Shown here: piece after piece, positions 34,916 to 43,396 of the stretch | Layout of the letters: each line of letters begins with the position of its first letter | How positions within the stretch are numbered: position 1 is the stretch's first letter | Assembly (NCBI GenBank): GCA_950097245.1 | Contig: CATNCS010000009.1 | Coordinates: forward strand, 1 to 58,153 | DNA: 58,153 nucleotides | Source of the DNA: an uncultured Oscillospiraceae bacterium | Lineage (GTDB): Bacteria > Bacillota > Clostridia > Oscillospirales > Oscillospiraceae | Reading direction: 5' to 3' | Notes under the pieces: generated by a model | Databases searched by the model: none | What the model was told of the DNA's origin: nothing | Seen by the model: only the letters and a program-made list of their open reading frames with translations | Program-made: the position numbers and the translations under genes

Positions 34916-35698
34916 TCAAGCCCGTTTTTTCACCGGCTTCGCCTTCATCAGAATCAGCCGCTGGACCTCCTCCAGCTGCTCCGGCCCCTTCACGTCCACC
35001 AGCAGCCACTTGCCGCCGTTGAACAGGGAGGTTTTCTCATACAGCCTGCGGAAGGAATCGGAGAAGGTCTCCAGCAGGGGCTCCAGCTCCAGAAGCTGCT
35101 TCGCTCCCAGGGTCACCATGGCGGCGAAAGCCCCGGACCGGACATAGAGAACGCACAGGGACTTGCTCCCCTTCTTATATTTGACGTTCCAGCCCTTGTC
35201 CAGAGAGCACTTGCTGAACTCAATGGAAGGCTCCACCCCGTAGGTCTCCCCCATCCAGGCCAAAAGCTCCTCAAAAGCGGGATTGTTCACCCAGGCCCCG
35301 ATATCGGAGAGGGCGGGCTTCATCTGCTGGGGCCAGACCACATCCCAGGGCAGGGGACCCTCCGTCTGGGCGGGCTCTTTTTTCTTGGGGGCCTTCTTTT
35401 TGGGCAGGGGCGTGACCTCCTCCGCCAGACGGACCGCCTCCCGCAGGGTATCCCGGTCGTCCGGGTCCAGCAGGTAGTGGTCCTTGGCCCCCTCGTAGGG
35501 CGGCTCGGTGGGACGGCCCCGGAGGAGCTCCTCCAGACAGGGCAGCATCTTCACCATGGGCCGGTCGTCGCAGATGATGACCACCGGCTTGTCGTTGAGG
35601 TAGACCATATACTCCCCGAACATCTTCCGTGACCGGACCGCCCCCAGGCCCTCCAGCTGCTCGCAGATGTAGTTGACAAAATCAGGACTGCTTGCCAT
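34916..35698 (-). CDS. TfoX N-terminal-like domain fused to a DUF3788-like domain
   Basis: 260 residues. Residues 1-95 resemble the TfoX/Sxy N-terminal domain: FVNYICEQLEGLGAVRSRKMF, cut here at GAVRSRKMFGEY, and YEGAKDHYLLDPDD. A lysine-rich linker (KKKAPKKKEPAQ) follows. Residues 120-255 resemble DUF3788: YGVEPSIEFSKCSLDKGWN, VKYKKGSKSLCVLYV, GGKWLLVDV. Neither part predicts an activity; TfoX itself relates to competence control in Gammaproteobacteria, but this domain alone is widespread. No competence genes are nearby. Confidence 0.75.
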   Translation of the reverse strand: MASSPDFVNYICEQLEGLGAVRSRKMFGEYMVYLNDKPVVIICDDRPMVKMLPCLEELLRGRPTEPPYEGAKDHYLLDPDDRDTLREAVRLAEEVTPLPKKKAPKKKEPAQTEGPLPWDVVWPQQMKPALSDIGAWVNNPAFEELLAWMGETYGVEPSIEFSKCSLDKGWNVKYKKGSKSLCVLYVRSGAFAAMVTLGAKQLLELEPLLETFSDSFRRLYEKTSLFNGGKWLLVDVKGPEQLEEVQRLILMKAKPVKKRA

Positions 35699-35710
35699 TG
35701 TGTTTCCTCC

Positions 35711-36193
35711 TTATACCGTTAAATCAGCAGTGAACGCCCCCACCAGCCCCATCAGCGCGGCGGGGTCCAGCTCCACCTGAAAGCCGATCTTCCCGGCGGA
35801 GACGCAAATGGTATCGAACAGCTCCGCCGTCTCATCGAAGACGGTGGGGTACTGCTTCTTCATCCCCACCGGGGAGCAGCCGCCGTGGACGTAGCCCGTC
35901 AGGGGCAGCAGCTCCTTCTGGTGGATCATGGCCACCGACTTCTCCCCCACCGCTTTGGCCGCCTTTTTCAGGTCCAGGCTGGCCTCCACCGGGATGTCGA
36001 ACACGTACAGATCCCCGGAGGCCCCCCGGGCCACCAGGGTCTTGAACACCGCCTCGGGGTCCTGGCCCAGCTGCCGGGCCACGCTCACCCCATCCAGCCC
36101 CGCCTCGGGGTCGTAGGCGTGGGGGGTGTATGGGATATTTTTCTGCTCCAACGCCCGCATGACGTTGGTTTTTTCGTCCTTTTGCTTTGCCAT
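35711..36193 (-). CDS. ybaK: Cys-tRNA(Pro)/Cys-tRNA(Cys) deacylase, YbaK/EbsC family
   Basis: 160 residues. YbaK marks: TNVMRALEQKNIPYTPHAYD at the start, VFKTLVARGASGDLYVFDIP, the conserved lysine in DLKKAAKAVGEKSV, and GYVHGGCSPVGMKKQYPTV. It hydrolyses mischarged Cys-tRNA(Pro) made by ProRS. It is followed 12 bases later by the TfoX/DUF3788 gene, so they are likely co-transcribed. Confidence 0.95.
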   Translation of the reverse strand: MAKQKDEKTNVMRALEQKNIPYTPHAYDPEAGLDGVSVARQLGQDPEAVFKTLVARGASGDLYVFDIPVEASLDLKKAAKAVGEKSVAMIHQKELLPLTGYVHGGCSPVGMKKQYPTVFDETAELFDTICVSAGKIGFQVELDPAALMGLVGAFTADLTV

Positions 36194-36707
36194 TTATCTG
36201 CTACCGTCCTCGTAATAACAATCTTCCCGCCATTTGGCCGGATTTGTGTCGATGTATTCCCATATCCGCCGATAATCCGCCTCGTTGCGAATGATATGGT
36301 CGTGGTAACTCTTTTGCCAAATGGGAAAACCGACCGACTTTGTAACCGCTTCTTTCATTCCATGCAGGATTCCTGGAATGGATGAACGGCGTGTTAGGGG
36401 CGCACATTGTGCGCCCGCTGTCCCGCACCAACGCCAAAATCATATGAATATGATTGGGCATAATAACATATTTGTCTACGCAAACCTCTTTATGGTATTT
36501 CGGTATCTGTAAAATTGCGTTTTCTACAACCTGTCCAATATCGGAGAGCCTTACGTATGCGGGCGCACAATGTGCGCCCCTACATTCTCTCACGACCTCA
36601 CCCAACATCTCTGCATGCCCCTCAATACAGACAGTAATGAAATAATACCCCGGCCGGCCGTAGTTGTACCCTTGCAGCCGGTTTTTCTTTCGCTGGCGCA
36701 GTTCCAT
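36194..36707 (-). pseudogene. REP-associated tyrosine transposase (RAYT), frameshifted and carrying REPs
   Basis: The N-terminal frame (from 36707) reads RKKNRLQGYNYGRPGYYFIT and contains the HUH-type metal motif MPNHIHMI, as in Y1/RAYT transposases. The C-terminal part is in another frame: GFPIWQKSYHDHIIRN, YRRIWEYIDTNPAKW, ending at the TAA at 36196-36194. So a frameshift lies near 36,350-36,370. Two identical REP units in inverted orientation (36394-36419 and 36559-36583) are embedded in the coding sequence, where they add residues GAHCAPA and TMCAP. RAYTs are thought to mobilise REP palindromes; this copy is very probably inactive. Confidence 0.88.
36394..36583. repeat. Inverted REP pair inside the RAYT pseudogene
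   Basis: 36394-36419 reads TTAGGGGCGCACATTGTGCG plus CCCGC; 36559-36583 is its reverse complement, ending CCCCTAC. Centre sequences (CACATTGTG) are the same in both. Confidence 0.88.
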
Positions 36708-36713
36708 TTGGTA

Positions 36714-38678
36714 TCACTTCCCCCGCAGCTCGATGATCTGATCCCGCAGGGCGGCGGCCAGCTCGAACTCCAGCATCTTGGCGGCCTCCCGCATCTCCTT
36801 CTCCAGCCGGGCGATGCGCTCGGCCTTCTGCTGCTTGGTGAGGCCCTGGACCTCGCCCCGGCGCTCGGCGGAATCCTCCCCGGCGGAGATGCTCATCAGG
36901 TCCCGCACCGACTTGATGACCGTCCTGGGGACGATGCCGTGGGCCTTGTTGAAGGCGTCCTGCTTCTCCCGGCGGCGCTGGGTCTCGTCGATGGCCCGGC
37001 GCATGGACGGCGTGACCGTGTCGGCGTACATGACCACCATGCCCTCCGCGTTCCGGGCGGCCCGGCCGATGGTCTGGATGAGGGAGGTCTCCGACCGGAG
37101 GAAGCCCTCCTTGTCCGCGTCCAGAATGGCCACAAGGGACACCTCGGGCAGGTCCAGCCCCTCCCGGAGGAGGTTGATGCCGATGAGCACGTGGAAGGTG
37201 CCCAGCCGCAGGTCCCGGATAATCTCCATCCGCTCCATGGCGTCGATGTCGTGGTGCATATAGCGCACCTTGATGCCCGCCCCCTGGAGGTAGGTGGTCA
37301 GGTCCTCGGCCATCCGCTTGGTGAGGGTGGTCACCAGCACCCGCTCGTTGCGGGCGGTGCGGGTGTTGATCTCGCCGATGAGGTCGTCAATCTGGCCCTC
37401 CACCGGCCGGACCTCAATCACCGGGTCCAGCAGTCCGGTGGGGCGGATGACCTGCTCCACAATCTGTCCCGACCGGGTGCGCTCGTACTCCCCTGGGGTG
37501 GCGGAGACGTAGACCACCTGGTTCACCCGCTTCTCAAACTCCTCGAATTTCAGCGGCCGGTTGTCGAAGGCGCTGGGCAGGCGGAAGCCGTAATCCACCA
37601 GGGTGGTCTTCCGGGCCCGGTCGCCGTTGTACATGGCCCGCACCTGGGGCAGGGTGACATGGCTCTCGTCGATGAACAGCACAAAGTCCTTGGGAAAGTA
37701 ATCCAGCAGGGTGTTGGGGGGCGACCCCGCCGGCCGGCCCCCGATCACCCGGGAGTAGTTCTCAATGCCGGAGCAGTAGCCCAGTTCCTGAATCATCTCT
37801 ATGTCGTACAGGGTGCGCTGCTTGATGCGCTGGGCCTCAATGAGCTTGTTTTCCGACTCAAAGAAGGCCACCCGCTCCTCCATCTCCCTGTAGATATCCT
37901 GGACCGCCGCGTCCAGCTTCTCCTTGGGGGTGACATAGTGGTTGGCGGGCCAGATGGGGATATTGTTCAGCCGGCGGATGGGGGAACCGGTGACCACGTT
38001 GATCTCGCTGATGCGGTCAATCTCGTCCCCGAAGAACTCCACCCGGATGGCGGTGTCCTTCCAGTAAGCGGGCCACACCTCCACCGTGTCCCCCCGGACC
38101 CGGAACATATTCCGGTCGAAGGCGATGTCGTTGCGCTCATAGCGGATGGCCACCAGCTTTTTCAGCAGCTCATCCCGCTCCAGCTGTGCCCCCACCCGGA
38201 GGGAGATCATCATTTTGCCGTAGTCGTCGGGCTCGCCCAGGCCGTAGATGCAGGACACAGAGGACACCACAATCACGTCCCGCCGCTCCAGCAGGGAGGC
38301 GGTGGCGGACAGCCGCAGCCGGTCGATCTCCTCGTTGATGGAGGAGTCTTTCTCAATAAAGGTGTCGGTGTGGGGGATATAGGCCTCGGGCTGGTAGTAG
38401 TCGTAGTAGGAGACGAAGTACTCCACCGCGTTGTTGGGGAAGAACTCCCGGAACTCGGCGCACAGCTGGGCGGCCAGGGTCTTGTTGTGGGCCAGCACCA
38501 GGGTGGGCCGCTGGGTCCGCTCGATAATCTTGGCCATGGTGAAGGTTTTGCCCGAGCCGGTGACCCCCAGCAGGGTCTGCTCATCCAGCCCCATCTCGAT
38601 GCCGTCGGACAGGGCCGCGATGGCCTCCGGCTGGTCGCCGCTGGGGGTGTATTCGGATACTACTTCAAACTTGGGCAT
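36714..38678 (-). CDS. uvrB: Excinuclease ABC subunit B
   Basis: 654 residues from the ATG at 38678 ([24 protein letters not shown] upstream); the frame upstream is repeat sequence. Helicase motifs: Walker [15 protein letters not shown], the beta-hairpin [21 protein letters not shown], and motif [14 protein letters not shown]. The C-terminal UVR domain ([20 protein letters not shown]) binds UvrC. Partner of UvrA. A family-2 repeat lies directly upstream, between it and radC. Confidence 0.98.
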   Translation of the reverse strand: MPKFEVVSEYTPSGDQPEAIAALSDGIEMGLDEQTLLGVTGSGKTFTMAKIIERTQRPTLVLAHNKTLAAQLCAEFREFFPNNAVEYFVSYYDYYQPEAYIPHTDTFIEKDSSINEEIDRLRLSATASLLERRDVIVVSSVSCIYGLGEPDDYGKMMISLRVGAQLERDELLKKLVAIRYERNDIAFDRNMFRVRGDTVEVWPAYWKDTAIRVEFFGDEIDRISEINVVTGSPIRRLNNIPIWPANHYVTPKEKLDAAVQDIYREMEERVAFFESENKLIEAQRIKQRTLYDIEMIQELGYCSGIENYSRVIGGRPAGSPPNTLLDYFPKDFVLFIDESHVTLPQVRAMYNGDRARKTTLVDYGFRLPSAFDNRPLKFEEFEKRVNQVVYVSATPGEYERTRSGQIVEQVIRPTGLLDPVIEVRPVEGQIDDLIGEINTRTARNERVLVTTLTKRMAEDLTTYLQGAGIKVRYMHHDIDAMERMEIIRDLRLGTFHVLIGINLLREGLDLPEVSLVAILDADKEGFLRSETSLIQTIGRAARNAEGMVVMYADTVTPSMRRAIDETQRRREKQDAFNKAHGIVPRTVIKSVRDLMSISAGEDSAERRGEVQGLTKQQKAERIARLEKEMREAAKMLEFELAAALRDQIIELRGK

Positions 38679-38708
38679 GACGGTCACCTCTGCCTTCTGT
38701 TTCGCTCC

Positions 38709-38829
38709 AAAAGGCCCCCTTCGCAAAGGGGGCTCCCGGCGGAGCCGGGTGGGGGTTTCTCTTTATGGGGAAAACCCTCCGCCACCGGGCTTCGCCCGGC
38801 AGTCCCCCTCCCTTTCCAAGGGAGGCTTT
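38709..38829. repeat. Hairpin-ended intergenic dyad, family 2, copy D
   Basis: AAGGCCCCCTTCGCAAAGGG plus GGCT at the left; GGAGCCGGGTGGGGG; right end CCCTTTCCAAGGGAGGC. Closely related to copies A and E. Confidence 0.7.
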
Positions 38830-38879
38830 CATTATACCAGAACTAACGTTCCATAGCAAGGGGGTAATCGAACAAATTT

Positions 38880-39608
38880 TCACTGCTGGCCGGGGTAGAC
38901 CATCCGGTAGCCGCCCTTTTTCCCACTGTCGGCCGATTCCTGAATCGACACCAGATCACCGTCCGCAAAAACCAGGTGGTCCACCAGCTTCACGCCCAGG
39001 GGTTCCAGGGCGGTTCGGATCACGTCGGTGGTGTTCATGTCCGTCGGGGAGGGCAGGGCAATATTGCTGACATGGTTGTGGGCCAGGTAGCAGAAGGAGG
39101 CCCGCAGGGCCAGGCACTCCTCCGCCACCCGGCGGATGGTCACGTCGGAGTTGGCGTTGTTGCCCTCGGAAATCCTTTGGACCCCCAGCAGCTTCTCCTT
39201 GGCGTCCAGGCACAGGACGTAGACCGTCTCATTGCGCGCCCCGTAAAAATAGGGGGCCAGGACGTGCCCGGCCTCCGCTGCGGTGTGGATGATGACCCCC
39301 GGCCCGGTGCGGCCCTCCAGGTAGCGGCCGGTGACCGCCGGGATCAGCTTCAGCAGGGTGACGGAGTGCTCCCCCATCCCCTTCACCTTCATCAGCTCCT
39401 CGGGCAGGGCGTCCAGCGCCCCGTCCAGGGAGCCGAAGCGGTCGATGAGCTCGTGGGCCAGGGGATTCACGTCCCCCTGGGGGATGGCATAGAACAGCAG
39501 CAGCTCCAGCACCCGGTGGTCGGGCCAGCCCTCGATCCCCCGGGTGAGGAACTCCTCCTTCACCCGCCCCCGGTGGCCGGTGTGGATGGCTTTCTTTTTC
39601 TCCGCCAT
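38880..39608 (-). CDS. radC: RadC family JAB-domain protein
   Basis: 242 residues. Helix-hairpin-helix part at 25-85 (LPEELMKVKGMGEHSVTLLK), then a JAB/MPN domain with the metal motif AHNHVSNIALPSPTDMN (H-x-H, S, D). RadC proteins are widespread; the historic repair role is not supported, and a metalloprotease-like fold is all that can be stated. The proline usual in HNHPSG is replaced by valine. It follows pyrE by 21 bases. Confidence 0.9.
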   Translation of the reverse strand: MAEKKKAIHTGHRGRVKEEFLTRGIEGWPDHRVLELLLFYAIPQGDVNPLAHELIDRFGSLDGALDALPEELMKVKGMGEHSVTLLKLIPAVTGRYLEGRTGPGVIIHTAAEAGHVLAPYFYGARNETVYVLCLDAKEKLLGVQRISEGNNANSDVTIRRVAEECLALRASFCYLAHNHVSNIALPSPTDMNTTDVIRTALEPLGVKLVDHLVFADGDLVSIQESADSGKKGGYRMVYPGQQ

Positions 39609-39629
39609 GGTTCTACCCCCTGATTGCGC

Positions 39630-40301
39630 TCATTTTGCCCCGTACTGGGCCAGGTAGTCCTCCATTTTGGCCTTCATATCGTCGTCGATGTACACCTTAC
39701 CGTCCACCGGGCTGTTGTGGAGGAAGGCAATCACCTCCCGCACGGTGACGATGGGGAACACTTGGATGCCAAAATCCTGGCGCAGCTCGTCCAGGGTGGA
39801 GCAGTCCCGGGTCCCCCGCTCCATCCGGTCCACCGAGACGAAGAGGGCCCTCATGTCCACCCGGGCCACCGACTTAAACAGCTCAATGGACTCCCGCACG
39901 GCGGTGCCGGCGGTGACCACGTCCTCGATGATGGCCACCCGGTCCCCGTCCTGGGGCCTGTACCCCACCATAGAGCCCCCCTCGCCGTGGTCCTTGGCCT
40001 CCTTGCGGTTGAAGCAGTAGGGCAGGTCCCGGCCGTAATTGCGGTACAGCGACGCGGCGGCGGAGACGGCCAGGGGGATGCCCTTGTAGGCCGGGCCGAA
40101 GAGGCAGTCGATCCCCTGGGGCATATTCTCCTGGATGCAGGCGGCATAGTAGTCCCCCAGCTTGGCGGCCTGGGCTCCGGTCCTGTAGTTGCCGGTGTTG
40201 ACGAAGTAGGGGGTCTTCCGCCCCGACTTGGTGGTAAAGTCCCCGAAGGTGAGCACGCCGGAGCGCACCATAAAGGTGATAAATTCCTCTTTGTAGGTCA
40301 T
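39630..40301 (-). CDS. pyrE: Orotate phosphoribosyltransferase
   Basis: 223 residues. PRPP-binding signature VAIIEDVVTAGTAVRESIEL (residues 113-132) and the catalytic-loop region FNRKEAKDHGEGGSMVGY. It makes OMP from orotate and PRPP in pyrimidine synthesis. Here it is detached from other pyr genes, co-directional with radC. The leader contains a hairpin (CGGCCC/GGGCCG at 40330-40345). Confidence 0.97.
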   Translation of the reverse strand: MTYKEEFITFMVRSGVLTFGDFTTKSGRKTPYFVNTGNYRTGAQAAKLGDYYAACIQENMPQGIDCLFGPAYKGIPLAVSAAASLYRNYGRDLPYCFNRKEAKDHGEGGSMVGYRPQDGDRVAIIEDVVTAGTAVRESIELFKSVARVDMRALFVSVDRMERGTRDCSTLDELRQDFGIQVFPIVTVREVIAFLHNSPVDGKVYIDDDMKAKMEDYLAQYGAK

Positions 40302-40354
40302 AGCGGTAAAACCCCTTTTCTCTGTTTTGCGGCCCGCCGGGGCCGTAACGGCTT

Positions 40355-40403
40355 ATTATACCACGCATTTTGCCGCTGTACAAGACCTTGCCGCTGTACA
40401 AGA
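40355..40403 (-). promoter_or_regulatory. pyrE promoter with an upstream 18-bp-period direct repeat
   Basis: On the minus strand TATAAT (40360-40355) preceded by TGG (extended -10); the -35 position reads TTGTAC (40383-40378). TTGCCGCTGTACAAGA occurs at 40370-40385 and again at 40388-40403, so the -35 region is duplicated. Confidence 0.6.
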
Positions 40404-40425
40404 TTTTTCGGCCCGAAAATTTCCC

Positions 40426-40463
40426 TTGCATATATAGCAGAATCAATATATAATATAGCTATA
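40426..40463 (+). promoter_or_regulatory. Toxin-antitoxin promoter and operator
   Basis: TTGCAT (40426-40431), 17-bp spacer, TATAAT (40449-40454), then the 10-bp palindrome TATAGCTATA (40454-40463) across the start point, the usual place for antitoxin autorepression. Confidence 0.8.
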
Positions 40464-40487
40464 ATTATATTATCAGGAGGGTCTTAT

Positions 40488-40769
40488 ATGAATATCAAGC
40501 CCAGCGCTGCCATCCGGCAGAACTACAATGAGATCGCCGAGCTGTGCCGCTCCACCGGCGAACCCGTCTACCTGACTAAAAACGGCGAGGGCGACCTGGT
40601 GGTCATGGATATCGAAGCCTTTACCCGCAGGGAGAAGATGCTCAAGCTGCGGGAGGAATTGCTGGCCGTTGAAGAAGCCCGTCTTCATGGCGCAAAAGAT
40701 TATACCTTGGAAGAGGTTGTATCTATGATGACACAAACTGTTGAGGAGACCTGCCATGCCGGAGCTTAA
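40488..40769 (+). CDS. Phd/YefM-type antitoxin
   Basis: 93 residues, AGGAGGG before the ATG. The N-terminus NIKPSAAIRQNYNEIAELCR, then PVYLTKNGEGDLVVMDIEAF, is the Phd/YefM DNA-binding fold; the C-terminal acidic tail would wrap the toxin. It overlaps the toxin start by 14 bases. Probably represses its own promoter together with the toxin. Confidence 0.92.
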   Translation: MNIKPSAAIRQNYNEIAELCRSTGEPVYLTKNGEGDLVVMDIEAFTRREKMLKLREELLAVEEARLHGAKDYTLEEVVSMMTQTVEETCHAGA

Positions 40770-41073
40770 AGGGTATCAGCTTGTTATATCCAAGCGCGCG
40801 GCATCTCAGCTAAACGAGCATACAGCTTTTGCGGCGCGGCTGGAGGAGCGGCTTGCGCAGAGACTCATCCAAAGTTTTCAAGAAGCGGCGATATCGTTGA
40901 AACATATGCCGTATCGGATGCCATTTTTGATCTCTGACACAATTCCTGATAAAAAATATCGCAAAATGCTGTTTGAAAAATACTATCTGCTTCTTTACAA
41001 AGTCGAAGATGATACTGTTTACATAGAATATGTGCTAGACGGCCGTCAGGACTACCACTGGCTGCTCTCTTGA
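40756..41073 (+). CDS. ParE/RelE-superfamily toxin
   Basis: 105 residues from the ATG at 40756 (GAGGAG upstream, inside the antitoxin gene). The fold-typical order is present: LVISKRAASQLNEHTAF, a long helix, RKMLFEKYYLLLYKVEDD, and VYIEYVLDGRQDYHWLL. Whether it is a ribosome-dependent mRNase (RelE) or a gyrase poison (ParE) cannot be told; the spacing after YVLDGRQDY favours the ParE/RelE plasmid-stabilization group. Intact, so the pair may be active. Confidence 0.88.
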   Translation: MPELKGYQLVISKRAASQLNEHTAFAARLEERLAQRLIQSFQEAAISLKHMPYRMPFLISDTIPDKKYRKMLFEKYYLLLYKVEDDTVYIEYVLDGRQDYHWLLS

Positions 41074-41088
41074 CCGCTCCGGGCCTCA

Positions 41089-41124
41089 AAGACCGGCACG
41101 GCAGTCCTCTGCCGCGCCGGTCTT
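41089..41124 (+). terminator. Strong hairpin after the toxin gene
   Basis: AAGACCGGC-A-CGGCAG, loop TCCT, CTGCCG-C-GCCGGTCTT. No long T-run, only TCTTCC. Confidence 0.65.
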
Positions 41125-41164
41125 CCACACGTTTCGACCCCGTTAAGATTTTTCCTCTTCCCCG

Positions 41165-41312
41165 GGGAGTGTCCTTTTCGCAGCTTTTATGTAGGGGCGG
41201 CTATCAGCCGCCCGCTTCTGGAAAAGCCGAAACTTCTGGAGCAGCGGGCGGATAATATCCGCCCCTACATGGCCTCAAGCAGAATTGATAAAATGCGCAT
41301 TAGGACACTCCC
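41165..41312 (-). mobile_element. MITE of 148 bp, copy 2, inverted relative to copy 1
   Basis: Same ends GGGAGTGTCCT (41165-41175) and AGGACACTCCC (41302-41312) and the same two-REP interior as copy 1, read in the opposite direction. CTTCCCCG (8 bp) occurs directly before (41157-41164) and after (41313-41320), a target duplication of 8-9 bp. It sits between the toxin gene and the promoter of the histidine-kinase gene. Confidence 0.88.
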
Positions 41313-41327
41313 CTTCCCCGCCCGCTC

Positions 41328-41356
41328 TTTACCTCCCGCGATTTTTTTGCTATAAT
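41328..41356 (+). promoter_or_regulatory. Promoter of the histidine kinase gene
   Basis: TTTACC (41328-41333), 17-bp spacer, TATAAT (41351-41356) preceded by TGC (extended -10). The MITE ends only 15 bp upstream of the -35. Confidence 0.7.
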
Positions 41357-41385
41357 GGAGAAACCTTTACAAGGGAGGCGGCGCC

Positions 41386-42549
41386 ATGACGCAGCGTTTT
41401 CAGGAGTTCTACCACTGGCTGGACGTACAGGCCCACCGCATCCCCGCCATCCCCCGGAACCTGGGGGTCACCGCGCTGTTTCTGTGCGCCGCCTACTGGG
41501 CCAGCAGCATTCTCATTGGCCACACCGGCGGCGAAAACAACTCCGCCCTGGTCTTTGTGCTGGCGGTGGTGTTCATCTCCCTGCTCACCTCCGGATACTT
41601 CTACGGCATCGCCGCCTCCATCATCGGGACGTTGTGGATCAATATCTACTTTATGGAGCCCTACGCCGCCTTCTCCCTCAGCCGGCCCGGCTATCCGGTG
41701 GCCCTGCTGTCCATGGTGGCCATCTCCTGCGTGGTGTGCGCCCTCACCGCCCGGGTGAAGAAGCAGGCGACGGAGGCCGTCCGCCGGGAGAAGAAGGCCA
41801 AAGCCCTTTACGAGCAGAACGAAAAGCTCAACGCCGAGAAGGCGGCCATCCAGCTCCAGTCGGAGCGCATCTCCATCCGGGAGAGCATCCTCCGGGCGGT
41901 GTCCCACGACCTGCGCACCCCCCTCACCGCCATCTCCGGCGCGGTCTCCGTGCTGCTGTCCAGCCCGGAGGTGTCGGAGAAAAATCTGGCCATGCTGGCC
42001 GACATCAAGCAGGACGCCGACGGCCTGATCGTCATGGTGGAGAACCTGCTGTCCGTCACCCGGGTGCAGGACGGCACCATGCCCCTGAAAAAGCGGGAGG
42101 AGATGCTGGAGGAGGTGGCGGGAGACGCCCTGCTCACCACCCGCCGCCGCTTTCCCGACTACCACATCGAGCTGGACCTGTCGGAGGACATCCTCTACCT
42201 GCCCATGGACCCGCTGCTGGTCAAGCAGGTAATTGTCAACCTGCTGGAGAACGCCATCCGCCACTCGGGGGACCGGGAGCACATTGTCCTGCGGCTGTAC
42301 CGCCAGGAGGACTGGGCGGTGGTGGAGGTGCGGGACCGGGGCCGGGGGCTCTCTCCGGAGGTGTGCCAGTCCATCGAGGCGGGCAGGCCCATGCCCCTGT
42401 CCGGCGACGCCACCCGGGGCATGGGCATCGGGCTGTCCGTCTGTCAGAGCATCATCAAGGCCCACGGCGGCTTTTTCACCGCCGAAAACCACCGGGAGGG
42501 GGGAGCGGTCTTCCGCTTCGGCCTGCCCACAGAGGAAGAGAAATTGTAG
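41386..42549 (+). CDS. KdpD-like sensor histidine kinase (short form, DUF4118)
   Basis: 387 residues. Four membrane segments at about 25-125, the DUF4118 domain typical of KdpD. A coiled linker (120-165) is followed by the H-box ILRAVSHDLRTPLTAISGA with the phosphorylated histidine, N-box VNLLENAIRHSG, and G-boxes VRDRGRGLSP and GMGIGLSVCQSI. The N-terminal KdpD and USP sensor domains are missing, so it is a truncated class, not necessarily a potassium sensor. The stop TAG is the TAG of a REP element (GTAGGGGCG). The cognate regulator follows after a REP pair. Confidence 0.93.
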   Translation: MTQRFQEFYHWLDVQAHRIPAIPRNLGVTALFLCAAYWASSILIGHTGGENNSALVFVLAVVFISLLTSGYFYGIAASIIGTLWINIYFMEPYAAFSLSRPGYPVALLSMVAISCVVCALTARVKKQATEAVRREKKAKALYEQNEKLNAEKAAIQLQSERISIRESILRAVSHDLRTPLTAISGAVSVLLSSPEVSEKNLAMLADIKQDADGLIVMVENLLSVTRVQDGTMPLKKREEMLEEVAGDALLTTRRRFPDYHIELDLSEDILYLPMDPLLVKQVIVNLLENAIRHSGDREHIVLRLYRQEDWAVVEVRDRGRGLSPEVCQSIEAGRPMPLSGDATRGMGIGLSVCQSIIKAHGGFFTAENHREGGAVFRFGLPTEEEKL

Positions 42550-42616
42550 GGGCGGATACCATCCGCCCGTTGCAGCTTCCGGCATGACCGGCGGGCGCAT
42601 ACTATGCGCCCCTACA
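42546..42616. repeat. REP pair between kinase and regulator genes
   Basis: GTAGGGGCGGATACCATCCG plus CCCGT, a 20-bp spacer, then the inverted unit GGGCGCATACTATGCGCCCC plus TAC. It supplies the stop codon of the kinase gene and can form two hairpins in the mRNA. Confidence 0.88.
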
Positions 42617-42633
42617 TACACGGAGGAAAAACA

Positions 42634-43341
42634 ATGAGCGAAAAACAGACCATCCTCATCATCGAGGACGAGCGGGCCATCAGCAACTTCATCAGCCGGG
42701 CCCTTACCGCCAACGACTACCGGGCCATCCCCGCCTACACCGGAAAGGAGGGCCTGTCCCTGTTCTTCTCCCACGGCCCGGACCTGGTGCTGCTGGACCT
42801 GGGGCTGCCCGACATGGACGGCCTGGAGATTCTCTCCCAGCTTCGGGGCCTGCCCCGGGAGGTGCCGGTGATTATTATCTCCGCCCGGGACCGGGAGGCG
42901 GAGAAGGTCCGGGCCCTGGACATGGGGGCGGACGACTACGTGGTAAAGCCCTTCGGGGTATCGGAGCTGCTGGCCCGCATCCGCTCCGCCCTGCGCCGGG
43001 CCGACCGGATGAAGCTGAGCCAGGGCATCCAGCGCAGCGTCTACCAGATCAAGGACCTGACCATCGACCTGGCCAGGCACCAGGTCCTGCTGGGGGGAGA
43101 GGAGATCCACTTCACCCAGAACGAGTTCAAAATCATCGAGCTGCTGGCCATCCACGCCGGCAAGGTGCTCACCTACGACTTCATCCTGGAGCACATCTGG
43201 GGCCCCTACGGCGGCACGGGCAGCAATCAGATTCTCCGGGTTAACATGGCCAACATCCGCCGGAAACTGAAGGAGAACCCCTCCGAGCCCAGGTATATCC
43301 ACACCGAGCTGGGCATCGGCTACCGGATGCTGGACGATTAA
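42634..43341 (+). CDS. KdpE-like OmpR/PhoB-family response regulator
   Basis: 235 residues from the ATG at 42634 (GGAGG upstream). Receiver domain 1-120: acidic pair in IEDERA, phospho-acceptor in LVLLDLGLPDMDG, lysine in VVKPFG. Winged-helix DNA-binding domain 130-235: HFTQNEFKIIELLAIHAGKV, ILEHIWGPYG, RVNMANIRRKL, LGIGYRML. Co-transcribed with the kinase. No kdpFABC genes are in the window, so the regulated genes are unknown. Confidence 0.94.
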   Translation: MSEKQTILIIEDERAISNFISRALTANDYRAIPAYTGKEGLSLFFSHGPDLVLLDLGLPDMDGLEILSQLRGLPREVPVIIISARDREAEKVRALDMGADDYVVKPFGVSELLARIRSALRRADRMKLSQGIQRSVYQIKDLTIDLARHQVLLGGEEIHFTQNEFKIIELLAIHAGKVLTYDFILEHIWGPYGGTGSNQILRVNMANIRRKLKENPSEPRYIHTELGIGYRMLDD

Positions 43342-43396
43342 CAGCATTTTTACGCCGTCTCCCCCTTCGTTGATGTCCGCTTTACCCCATATTTGC

